From the NCBI RefSeq assembly GCF_021462225.1, contig NC_061818.1, positions 13,799,276 through 13,863,275 on the forward strand: a stretch of 64,000 nt of DNA. The letters run 5' to 3'. Below the pieces are notes generated by a model. It was not told the origin of the DNA. It did no database searches and was given only the letters and a program-made list of their open reading frames with translations. The translations under genes were made by a program, and so were the position numbers. Positions within the stretch are counted from its first letter, which is position 1; the number at the start of each line of letters is the position of its first letter. Below, in pieces: positions 29,744 to 39,524 of this stretch. The stretch is from Girardinichthys multiradiatus. Lineage: Eukaryota; Chordata; Actinopteri; Cyprinodontiformes; Goodeidae.

Positions 29744-30879
29744 TTAATCAACAGTAAAGGTGTGTTCACAAAGATTTATACACCTCCAAACTTTGACAGA
29801 TGCTTCCTTTTAAACTGTTTGATCCGTCTTTGGACTCAGAGAAAGACGGCAGCTTAAACTGTTAAAGCAGAAATGAATTGTATTCGCTGACAGGTTTTTC
29901 AAAAGTGGTACCATGTTGATGCTGCATGTTTCACCAAAGGTGAATCTGGTGTTTTACTGGCAGGAACCAAAAACACGCTGGCTACTGAGTAACAAAGAAA
30001 AGCCAGTCCAGGAAGTAGGTCACTGCTTTAACCTGACAATGACAGGTTAAAGCAGTGATTTATCCAAATCCTTAACACTCGAAACTCCCCTTAGCTTCTT
30101 TATATATAAAAGCATCAAAATTGCATTATCCAAACAACACTAAGTATGTAAAGAGCCTCCCATATCCAGATAGGTGGTGTAGCAACAACAATGAACATCT
30201 GTAAGCCTATCTATCAGCAGTTACACATCTTCACACTTTAATGCAGGCTAAAAATAAATCACTGTTACAGGAATCAACCCCCACCCTGGTGGCGTCAGTC
30301 TTCTGTTCCCTTCAGCCAACACAACCTATTCAACAGGTATTTCCTTTGCTCTTTAAGTTGTCTCACCTTAATAAAATGCCATTGTGATTATTTTTCCTAT
30401 ATACAGCTATGCACCTACAGTAATGGTATCGCTGGCCAAAATGTGTAAAATGCTATTTCTATTTGCTGCTCCTCGAAACAGGAAGACAAAAAACAAGCTA
30501 TTCAGGTAAGGCAGATGTAAAGGGAAAATCACTACTTCTCTAAACTTGCAAAAATTGCATCTAAGTTAGAGCAATAACTAAAAAGTTTTAAACATCTGAA
30601 CAAACTTAGCTGCACAAAGACCCCTGTTTAACTTTCCACCACATTGTGAGCAGCATGGTAGGGGAGGAAAGGAAATCTCCACAGCTCACTGCTTGAGAAC
30701 TGCAACAAAAAGGGCGTCTTATCCAGGAAAAAGCCTTTCCTGACTTACCATTACAAGTGCAAACATGTGGAGAATGCTAGACACTTTAACTGGAATGTTT
30801 TGGGCTTTGTGTGAGCTTCCCAGCAACAAAACACTTAGAGGAATGGAAGAGTTTGGTGTGAAACAGAGGATGAAGAGGT
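29744..30879. other. Intergenic; perfect hairpin at 30020-30058, otherwise nothing recognised
   Basis: No gene or known element. The arms TCACTGCTTTAACCTG (30020-30035) and CAGGTTAAAGCAGTGA (30043-30058) pair perfectly around a 7-nt loop. Confidence 0.5.
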
Positions 30880-31330
30880 AGAGAAATATCTCATGGTAAG
30901 TATGGTAGAAGATCTGTAATGCTGTGGGCCTGTTTCTCTTCCAAAGACCCTGAAAACATTGCTTGAGTGCATGCCATCACGAACTCATTGAAACACTGTA
31001 GTCTGCCAGTAAACTGAAAATGGGTTGTCATTGGGTCTTTTAGCAGGATAATTACCCAAAATGGAGTGAGACAAGAGTGCATTAGAAAGGTCCAGGGAGT
31101 CTTGTGGATGTAAAAAGACCCATTTGCAAATAGGAATCGTCAAAGGATTTTTACTATGGAATTGTTGCACATTGGTTCTAATCTCTGCACACTCAATCAC
31201 ACTCAATACAGCCTTGACGTTGGCCCTTCTACGGCATAAGAGACAAAGGACTTGGTGGACTAACCAAAAACTCTGCTCCAGTTTCTTTACAGTATTATCA
31301 GCTGCATTTCCATTTTTTTTGTCCTGCTGA
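30880..31330 (+). mobile_element. Tc1-like transposase relic
   Basis: TGGTAAGTATGGTAGAAGAT then TGCTGTGGGCCTGTTTCTCT is a decayed VKYGGRSVMLWACFSSK block. TTTAGCAGGATAATTACCCA corresponds to the QQDNYPK catalytic block, and the closing LGTYDCQ-type region is lost. It resembles the relic at 22320. Ends uncertain. Confidence 0.5.
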
Positions 31331-32261
31331 ACAAGCATTCCTGACAGCTCACCCCAAGATCTGATTCATGCATTCCTGATCACTTTCTTATTGTTCCTGT
31401 TTCCATCTAAAAACACTGCAAAAACATGGCAAGTAAAAATTGTTGTGCTGTTTTCAGGAATCACTCACATAAATATCCTTCAAGGGAAAAACATAAACTC
31501 CTTTTTCTTTATGGGAAGCCAGTTACCATTGTATCAACGTACCATTATGTTGAGATGTTGTTTAATCATGGTTTTGTAAAGGATCACCTTGACTGATTAA
31601 CCTACTTTCATGCCAGGAAAGTACCAGTTGTTCCAGTTTCCCATTTACAGCTGTTGATTGCTCTGACATCTCTAGGTGTGAGCATTTTTGAGGTCAATGG
31701 GCAGATAGAAAAACATTTATTACATCTGTACGTAGTGTAATCCACTTTTCAAACTGGGGTTTTTGTGTGTTTGGATAGCTAAACGTGTCACTGTTTCCAT
31801 CTATACTGTTCATGCTTCAGAACTGTTTAGAAAACACGATTAATTTTCCCTGTTCTGGATAGATATACTGCTTCAGCTTTGTGATTCTTATTTATTATAT
31901 TTTTATTTCAGGATGTATTGTACAATATTAGTGGGTAACATGCCAAATCTATGTTATGATAGAATGTGACAGACTGGTCCCATCTTCATCAGAGGTAACC
32001 AAAGTTCTGCATTAACAAACTTCCTGGTACCAAAGAGTCATATCAAGACATGAACTTATGCCTCTTAGCTATATTTCCTCAACAGGTGTCAGGTCTGGAC
32101 TGCAGGAAGTTTAGTTTAGCTCCTGGATTTTCACAGCCGGAACAAAAATGTAAGCTTTTTTTGCTATGTTAAAACCCACCACAACACAACAGGAGCAGGA
32201 AAAACACACACATTACTTCTTAACGTACTTAAATGAGTATATAACCTGCTACAGTGCCTTG
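31331..32261. other. Intergenic stretch, nothing recognised
   Basis: AT-rich, with no exon-like frame, RNA gene or transposon end visible. Confidence 0.5.
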
Positions 32262-33190
32262 TGAAAATATAAAACCCCCTTTCGAACCTTTTAAAAGTTT
32301 GTTACAATAAAACCACAAACTCACATTAATACCAAAATAATAAAAAGACATATTTTCATTATTTGTATTTTATGTGTTAGACCAACAACTAAAAATGTAA
32401 AAGTGTGAGAAAAATTATACATGGATTTTAACTTCCTTGTGTCAATACTTTCATGAAACACCTTTTCTGCATTTACCATCTTGGTCTAAATTTTTCCGTT
32501 GAAGCTCTGAGGATACGTTTGGAGTCGATGTCCTGCTAGAAGGTGAACCCCTTGTCTCAAATGTTTTACATCCTCTAACTGTTTTTTTTCCCAGGATTCT
32601 CTCTGCATTCTTTCCAGCTTCTCTGTCCTTGCTAAAGAAAAGCAACCCCACAGCATGATGCTGCCACCACAAGGTTTTGCTGTGAAGATTGTTTGTTCAC
32701 AACGAACAGTGTTAATTTTTCCACCTCACAAAGCATTTCACACAAAGGGAAAAAAGTTCAATTTTCTCTGTTTTTGATCGGAGCCCCTTCGTCCACACAG
32801 TTGCTGAGCCCAGAACCTGGCTTGGGGTAAACTGCAAACAAAACATCTTGTGGGTTTCTTTTGCCACTCTTCCATAATGGTCAGAATTATATAGTGCCCC
32901 ACAAATAGTTTATTGAATAGTATAGTTTCTACAAATAGATTCTCCAACCTGCATTGCTGTTCTCTGCACCTCCTCAGAGTTATTGCTCTTGTCTAGTTTT
33001 CTGATTAATGCTCTTCTTGCATGGCCACCCCATTTAGGTGAACAACCATGTCCTGATAGGTTTGCAGTGGTGTCACTCTCTTTCCATATTCAGATGATGG
33101 ATTGAACAGATCCCTCTGAGATACTCAAAGCTTGGGATATTATTTTAGAACATAACCCTACTTTAAGCTTCTCTACAGCTTTCTCCCTGA
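32262..33190 (-). mobile_element. Tc1-like relic, reverse orientation
   Basis: It starts ACAGTGCCTTGTGAAAATAT. The interior reads in minus orientation: CCCCACAGCATGATGCTGCC is the complement of the GGCAGCATCATGCTGTGGGG block, and the minus frame contains text like the transposase region after HGG. TGGTGTCACTCTCTTTCCAT near 33070 belongs to the more variable part. The right end is eroded. Confidence 0.6.
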
Positions 33191-33541
33191 ACATTTGATT
33201 CACAATTATATATAGATTATGTGTATCATATTCTCTTAAATGTGTGATGTGTGATCAGTCCAACAGTCTTAGACTGAGAGATCTACTTTATCAACCATTT
33301 CAGGGAAATGTTTTAACTCTGTCTTTGTTGCATCTCCTCTGCACATCTCCTCTTTTCAGTCTTGTTATCTTTAGTTTCTCTTATTAGTTTATTTCTTATG
33401 TTTTTGCATTTATGGAATATTTAGGTTATTACCAACTTCTGGTATGCATTTCATGTCAATGAGTGCTTTAAAAATACACTATATGCATCATAAACCATAT
33501 TGCCAAAGAGAATTGTATGTCCCTCCTAATCCCTAAATATA

Positions 33542-35109
33542 CAGGTCCTTCTTAAAATATTAGCATATTGTGATAAAGTTCATTATTTTCCATAATGTCA
33601 TGATGAAAATTTAACATTCATATATTTTAGATTCATTGCACACTGACTGAAATATTTCAGGTCTTTTATTGTCTTAATACGGATGATTTTGGCATACAGC
33701 TCATGAAAACCCAAAATTCCTATCTCACAAAATTAGCATATAATTAAAAGGGTCTCTAAACGAGCTATGAACCTAATCATCTGAATCAACGAGTTAACTC
33801 TAAACACCTGCAAAAGATTCCTGAGGCCTTTAAAACTCCCAGCCTGGTTCATCACTCAAAACCCCAATCGTGGGTAAGACTGCCGACCTGACTGCTGTCC
33901 AGAAGGCCACTATTGACACCCTCAAGCAAGAGGGTAAGACACAGAAAGAAATTTCTGAACAAATAGGCTGTTCCCAGAGTGCTGTATCAAGGCACCTCAG
34001 TGGGAAGTCTGTGGGAAGGAAAAAGTGTGGCAGAAAACGCTGCACAACGAGAAGAGGTCACCGGACCCTGAGGAAGATTGTGGAGAAGGTCCGATTCCAG
34101 ACCTTGGAGGACCTGCGGAAGCAGTGGACTGAGTCTGGAGTAGAAACATCCAGAGCCACCGTGCACAGGCGTGTGCAGGAAATGGGCTACAGGTGCTGCA
34201 TTCCCCGGACCTGGGCTACAGAGAAGCAGCACTGGACTGTTGCTCAGTGGTCCAAAGTACTTTTTTCGGATGAAAGCAAATTCTGCATGTCATTCGGAAA
34301 TCAAGGTGCCAGAGTCTGGAGGAAGACTGGGGAGAAGGAAATGCCAAAATGCCAGAAGTCCAGTGTCAAGTACCCACAGTCAGTGATGGTCTGGGGTGCC
34401 GTGTCAGCTGCTGGTGTTGGTCCACTGTGTTTTATCAAGGGCAGGGTCAATGCAGCTAGCTATCAGGAGATTTTGGAGCCCTTCATGCTTCCATCTGCTG
34501 AAAAGCTTTATGGAGATGAAGATTTCATTTTTCAGCACGACCTGGCACCTGCTCACAGTGCCAAAACCACTGGTAAATGGTTTACTGACCATGGTATCAC
34601 TGTGCTCAATTGGCCTGCCAACTCTCCTGACCTGAACCCCATAGAGAATCTGTGGGATATTGTGAAGAGAACGTTGAGAGACTCAAGACCCAACACTCTG
34701 GATGAGCTAAAGGCCGCTATCGAAGCATCCTGGGCCTCCATAAGACCTCAGCAGTGCCACAGGCTGATTACCTCCATGCCACGCCGCATTGAAGCAGTCA
34801 TTTCTGCCAAAGGATTCCCGACCAAGTATTGAGTGCATAACTATACATGATTATTTGAAGGTTGACGTTTTTTGTATTAAAAACACTTTTCTTTTATTGG
34901 TCGGATGAAATATGCTAATTTTGTGAGATAGGAATTTTGGGTTTTCATGAGCTATATGCCAAAATCATCCGTATTAAGACAATAAAAGACCTGAAATATT
35001 TCAGTTAGTGTTCAATGAATCTAAAATATATGAATGTTAAATTTTCATCATTACATTATGGAAAATAATGAACTTCATCACAATATGCTAATATTTTGAG
35101 AAGGACCTG
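33542..35109 (+). mobile_element. Near-intact Tc1-like transposon with about 200-bp inverted repeats
   Basis: It runs from CAGGTCCTTCTTAAAATATT to the inverted AATATTTTGAGAAGGACCTG and is flanked by TA at 33540-33541 and 35110-35111, the Tc1/mariner target duplication. The inverted repeats extend about 200 bp (33542-33742 and 34910-35109) with only a handful of mismatches that I can see, so the copy is young. It contains a single uninterrupted transposase frame. At 1568 bp it has the usual full length. Confidence 0.93.
33870..34832 (+). CDS. Tc1-family DDE transposase (320 codons, native ATG reads GTG)
   Basis: Cut-and-paste transposase that binds the terminal repeats and moves the element to TA sites. 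Order seen: N-terminal helix-turn-helix (LTAVQKATIDTLKQEGKTQK, EISEQIGCSQSAVSRHL at about residues 8-44), GRKKCGRKR linker (AT-hook/NLS-like, about 50-58), second DNA-binding helix (TSRATVHRRVQEMGY), catalytic Asp in LFSDESKF, Asp in FQHDLAPAHSAK, and Glu in SPDLNPIENLW with 34 residues between the last two (DD34E). The frame is open to TGA after TKY. The expected initiator reads GTG (33870-33872) before GKTADLTA, an apparent A-to-G change; the next in-frame Met lies after the DNA-binding domain. So the copy is probably silent unless a near-cognate start is used. Confidence 0.88.
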   Translation: MGKTADLTAVQKATIDTLKQEGKTQKEISEQIGCSQSAVSRHLSGKSVGRKKCGRKRCTTRRGHRTLRKIVEKVRFQTLEDLRKQWTESGVETSRATVHRRVQEMGYRCCIPRTWATEKQHWTVAQWSKVLFSDESKFCMSFGNQGARVWRKTGEKEMPKCQKSSVKYPQSVMVWGAVSAAGVGPLCFIKGRVNAASYQEILEPFMLPSAEKLYGDEDFIFQHDLAPAHSAKTTGKWFTDHGITVLNWPANSPDLNPIENLWDIVKRTLRDSRPNTLDELKAAIEASWASIRPQQCHRLITSMPRRIEAVISAKGFPTKY

Positions 35110-35619
35110 TAGATGTTCAGATCACTTCCATGGCCTCAAGTGTAAAAATATAACAGCACATTGACATGTGTGAAAGAATGGGTCACTCTCAAAAGCATCG
35201 TGAAGGAAGGAATATTACTTTTAGTTGTATTTAAGGAGTTGGGCTGAGCCCCTTATTTCCAGGGAATAAAACTTTTATTGTTGCACCATATAAAGACAAT
35301 TTGGACAGTTCTAGAGCTCTAGAACTCTGTTGGAACAATTTAGGGATGATCCTTCCAGTCCCAACATTAGGGAGCACCAGTGCAATGAGCAAGGTCCATA
35401 GGGACAGGAATGAGAGTTTGGTGAGGAAGAACTTGACTGGTTGGCATAGATTCCTAGCCTCAATGTGATAAAATTCTTTTGGAATGAATCAGAGAGAAGA
35501 TTCAGGTCTTCTTTCCAATATCAGCGTTGGGTCTCACAAATGAGCTTATTTAAGAATAGTCACATATTCCCAGAAATACATTCCTGTAATTAAAGTTCAC
35601 ATGTGTATCATCTGGAGGA

Positions 35620-36535
35620 TGTTGCTGTCACAGAGTGACATTTTTGGACTCTGTTTGTGGCTTTGTGTTTGTTTACCTTTTGCTTAGATGTTTCTATTTT
35701 GGTTTTTGCATCATGTTTTCTTTTCTCCCTCTTCCGCCTCCTAGTGTTTACTTCTTAAGTTCTTTTATATGTTCTTATTACTTTGTATGGTTTATTATTA
35801 TTATTATTATTATTGTAATTATTATAGTTCTTGGTCTTCCCTGGATTCTCTAATTTTATTTCTCTTTAGTATCTTTGTGGTTAATTGTGTTTTATTTGTT
35901 CCTTTGCATTCTTCTTGTTTACTAGTTTATTTTCTGTTTCCTTTCCAGTTAATTCAGTCAGTGTGGTTAAGTTTGTTTACTTTTGTATTTTGTATTGTAT
36001 TTTCTTTATGGGTTCTTTGTTTGTTCTCAGGTTGTTATTGTTGTTCCTATGTTCCCTCTAGTTTCTCTGTTTACTTTAGTCATGATTATTCTAGTTTTCT
36101 TATTCCCCATTTGATTATTTATCTTTGTCAATAGGTTTGCTTGGTCTGTGTTTCTGTTTATTAGTTACTTTGCCCATGCTCAGTCTTTATATTTGTTTCA
36201 CCTGTTCCTTCTGCCTCCCTGCCTCCTTGTCACACCTGTTCCCGGTTTTCTCTGATTACCTGCCCTTTGTTATCCCTCAGTATATTAGTTGGTTTTGTGT
36301 CATTGTTTGTTGCTGGTTCCTTGTGTTTGTCACACCTCGTTCTCAACCCACGTATTTGTGCTGAGTTTTTTCCATGTGCCTGCAGAACCTCTTGTAAGTT
36401 TTTGGATCAGGACTTTGTTTGTATCTGCAGAGCCTTGTTTGGTTTCTTTTGAAAACCTCTGGAAATAAAGCTAAAACTTTTTACAACATGCTGCTGCCCA
36501 GCTCTTGGTCCGCCCTCAAACCACAATATGACAGT
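35620..36535 (+). repeat. T-rich dispersed repeat, copy 1
   Basis: A strongly T-rich block (TTTGTGTTTGTTTACCTTTT, TTATTATTATTATTATTG near 35790) that ends with CCTGTTCCTTCTGCCTCCCT, AATAAAGCTAAAACTTTT, CTGCTGCCCAGCTCTTGGTC and AATATGACAG. Two further copies (47830-48430 and 55012-56412) share this layout: T-rich body, ACCTG-rich middle, AATAAA-like motif, and a GGTCC-TGACA end. The open frames inside are composition artefacts. Superfamily unassigned. Confidence 0.6.
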
Positions 36536-37556
36536 TGCATCTCTCAGGTTCCGTGTCCCATCTTTGTTAGAAATCTTTCCCAGTTTTTCATCTCAGGAAC
36601 ATTTCATTCAATTTTCACAGTTTTTTCAGCCTCACAGCTTTTTCTTTTGTCTTCCTCTCTTCTGGTGTCCTCATTTTAGTCATTAGCGTGTAATATGCTG
36701 TCATGATCATTTACAATAACTACAAACAAAATGTGTGAAAAAGCAGCCATGTTATAAGTAATTTTTAGTAATCAATTTTCAGTAATCAATGGAAAAATTG
36801 TTGTTAGCTTTACAGCAATAAAATCATTTTTAGTGATGAGTTCCAAGTCTTTCAGGAAGGCCTCCTTGTCATCTCCCTAATCTTTATTCAGCACCCCAAC
36901 TGCAATTTAACCTAAATTGATTAGGTTTAATTACTCTACACCTAAATCAGGGATATGAATATCTGTATATGTGTTTACCTCAAAAGATGAATGGTGGTTC
37001 TTTAAAGCATTCACTCCTGCTGTGTTGTGGTTGCAAAGTAATTTTGCAGAAACATAACACTGAAATAAAATACACAGAGGTTTGTGGTTGCAGCATCTGT
37101 TTCAAAAACACTGTCTGTTTTAACATTTCTATCTTTGTGCTGATGTGCTGCAGGCTTCCTAGTAATGCATTAAGAAACCAGTTCAATTGGGAGCTTTGAT
37201 GCTGGGAAACAGAAAGCATGCAGCAGAAGTGGGTCACTGTTTTTAGCCAGTTAAATTGCACAAGATGAAAAAATGTCACAGCTTGACCAAAGCAATGTGC
37301 AATTTCATTCTGATGCAATATGATTAATAATAAAAGAAACACTGTTCATAGAAAAGAAGAATGCTCTGAACAGAAACTCTTTACGTTTATCCTTTATTGA
37401 TAACGTTGTAGCAGCAGGTTTACAAGTGCTAGTTGCTTAATTGTATACATCAACAAAGACAACTTATAATTAAAATTATAGTTTGATGATTGGAAAATTT
37501 GTCTGCACATAGATGAAAAATATATACAGTTTGAGCACAATGGTAAGCGTAGATAT
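36536..37556. other. Intergenic stretch, nothing recognised
   Basis: No exon-like frame with family signature. The segment about 37185-37260 resembles 29985-30040 (GAAGTGGGTCACTGTTTTT versus GGAAGTAGGTCACTGCTTTA), so part of it is an unnamed dispersed repeat. Confidence 0.45.
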
Positions 37557-38092
37557 ACACTACCGGTCAAAAATTTTAGAACGCTTTTTTCACTTAATGG
37601 GTCTCTTTATTTTCATGACTATTTAAATTGTAGGTTATCACCAGAGACAACAAAACTCTGAATGAAAACACATGGAATTACATAGTGAACAAAAAGTGTG
37701 AAATAACTAAACATTTTTATATTTTAGATTACTACAAAATAGCCACCCTTTGCTCTGATGACTGCTTTGCTCTCTTAGCATTCTCTCCATGAGCTTCATG
37801 AGGTGGTCACCTGAAATGGTTTTCTAAAGAGTCTTTAAAGAACTTCCCAGAAGTTCATAGAGAGAGGTTAATATTTCAGTCATTACAGCAAAGGGCAGTT
37901 ACTTTAAGGAATCTAAAATATATAACATATACAAAGTTATTTTCCAATTTTTGGTTTGCTACATAATTGCATATGTGTTTATTCACTCTTTTGATGCCTT
38001 CATCGAGAATCTATGTACAATGTAAATAGTCATAAACATACAGAAAACCATTAAATGGGAAAGGCGTTCTAAAACATTTGACCGGTACTGTA
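37557..38092. mobile_element. Tc1-derived MITE with inverted repeats
   Basis: The left end TACACTACCGGTCAAAAATT (TTAGAACGC next) mirrors the right end GGCGTTCTAAAACATTTGAC (CGGTACTGTA next). Subterminal text (AAACTCTGAATGAAAACACA, AGCCACCCTTTGCTCTGATG, GTGGTCACCTGAAATGGTTTT) matches the flanks of the Tc1 element type at 14044. The whole transposase is deleted, leaving about 536 bp. Confidence 0.75.
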
Positions 38093-38505
38093 TGCCAATA
38101 TTTTAAATCGCTTACTTTCCAATACTTTACGTCTTGTAAGGCTTTATGCCTTTTGCAGCAGGTTTAATTTCACTCAGCCTTATCGATCAAGAGTCAAACA
38201 GTCTTTTTAGCAGTTGTGTTGCTCCTCTGCTGCCTTGGACTGTCTTATCAACATCTTCATGTAAAACACAGGTGACAGCTGACAGGTGTCCAACACCTCC
38301 CTCACTGTTGGGGACATTTTAAGTCTTTCATTCGACACATGCTTCTCCTAACAATGATTCCTGATGCTCTATACCGTATCGCTCCTTAATATTGTCTTTT
38401 GGCTACATTTTCTCCAAAGAGGGGACACACAGTATTACATTTCTGTCACATCACTTCAATTTGAACTTGCAGTGTGGTTATTATAATGTGGTTATTATAA
38501 TTAGT

Positions 38506-39324
38506 TTATTCATCACCACTGGATCTTTCTTCTGCATCATCCCACAAGCTGTTTCTCCGATTGCGAAAATTCTCATCTGCCTTGCACGTTTTGCTGCAGT
38601 TCTTGCAGATACGCACCGGTTTGTTGGGGTTATTGTGCTCAATGATGGCTCGACCCTTGGAGCACCCGTTGCACACCACAAAGCCGCTTTTTCTGCAGTG
38701 GTGCCGCCGGTTGGTGCTGGTGAATGTTGCAAAGCAGCGCATGCATTCTGGGTGGCATGGTTGGGGATCCAAGTTTTGGCAAGCGTGAGGTTTGGTTGGA
38801 GGACTTGCTCCTGCAGGAGGGCCTGCTGGCAGGCCTCAATGTGGGCAATCCAGGCTTTCTTCTCCTCGTAGGAGGGGGCACAAACAAAGAAGGACTTGCA
38901 AGGTGTGCAGATTAGTCACTGGTGCTTAGAATCTTCGCCATCCTCCATGTCTTCCAGCTTGATGTCCTCTAAAATGACACACATTTTATGCAATCTTAAT
39001 ACAACGTAACATGAACAGTTTGGCCACTATCTAAATTTACTTTCGAGTGATCAGCTGGTGTCTGCATTTGAGTGACTCACGTAAAAGGATGACCTTCTGT
39101 TTCTTGTACCAACGGTTGTTCATGAGGATGCTGCCGTACACGAGGATATCACTAAAGAGGAAGAACGCTTTCTGCTCCCACTTCTTGCGACCCTGCTTCA
39201 TCAGGGTGCCCTCGCCCACCAGAACCCGATCTGGTATGGAAAGCTGCACCCCTGATGGACTGAAAGCACTCTCCACTTCTTTGATCCGTTTTCGATTCTG
39301 AGTTTCAGAAGTCAGTGCATCCAT
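38506..39324 (-). pseudogene. Phafin-family (PLEKHF, PH + FYVE) gene with disabling changes
   Basis: Phafins are endosomal adaptors whose PH and FYVE domains bind phosphoinositides. Exon 1 (39324-39081) encodes RIKEVESAFSPSGVQLSIPD, RVLVGEGTLMKQGRKKWEQK and AFFLFSDILVYGSILMNNRW, the start of the PH domain. A 112-bp GT-AG intron (39080-38969) follows. Exon 2 (38968-38506) encodes DIKLEDMEDGEDSKHQ, then TGA at 38918-38916 where Trp is expected (HQWLI), then LICTPCKSFFVCAPSYEEKK and TWIPNHAT. One base appears missing before CMRCFATFTSTNRRHHCRKS, the FYVE domain, which ends DDAEERSSGDE-TAA. FYVE Zn ligand 4 is Ser (HHCRKSG instead of HHCRKCG). Total length (about 235 codons if lesions are ignored) fits the family. 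Three lesions favour a pseudogene; assembly errors remain possible. Confidence 0.82.
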
Positions 39325-39400
39325 AATGCCAATGTTATGTCTGTTGCTGCAGCAGCAGGAGCAGCGTAGTTTGTGCAGTAGCAGCAGCCAGAGTAGCGTC

Positions 39401-39430
39401 CTTAAATACATTTGCTTCCTGGTGACGTCA
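39401..39430 (-). promoter_or_regulatory. Candidate promoter of the Phafin-like gene: CRE plus TATA-like box
   Basis: A full palindromic cAMP response element TGACGTCA lies at 39423-39430. Next, on the minus strand, come AGGAAG (Ets-like) and TATTTAAG at 39408-39401. The ATG at 39324 is about 77 nt downstream of the TATA-like box, leaving room for a short 5'UTR. Spacing and orientation are promoter-like; activity is not shown. Confidence 0.45.
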
Positions 39431-39524
39431 GAGGAACTTCCCAGGTGGAGGCCACAAACAAAGAAGTTATGCAACCAACAAAGACAACAAAAAGGCGCGG
39501 ATACATAACTAACCATGATTGTTT

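Larger units (their letters stand above)
33475..35600 (+). mobile_element. Old CACTATATTGCC-family Tc1 relic, split by a younger Tc1
   Basis: The left piece (33475-33539) includes CACTATATGC and CCATATTGCCAAAGAGAA. The right piece (35112-35600) continues with GATGTTCAGATCACTTCCAT, GTGAAAGAATGGGTCACTCT, GGGCTGAGCCCCTTATTTCC, CAATGAGCAAGGTCCATA and GAAGAACTTGACTGG, in the order found in this family's intact copies. Joining across 33542-35109 restores the usual TGTTC-AATCACTTCCATGG context, so the 1568-bp element was inserted into this relic. Much of the transposase is deleted and the right end is not seen. Confidence 0.7.

Noticed and set aside
35769..36134. 121-codon hydrophobic frame resembling a membrane protein
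   Set aside because: It comes from the T-rich repeat, where poly-pyrimidine codons give Phe, Leu, Ser and Val. The sister copies do not keep the frame.
38392..38871. Plus-strand 159-codon frame across the Phafin-like gene
   Set aside because: It is antisense to the exon encoding the FYVE domain. The minus-strand protein is recognisable and this one is not.
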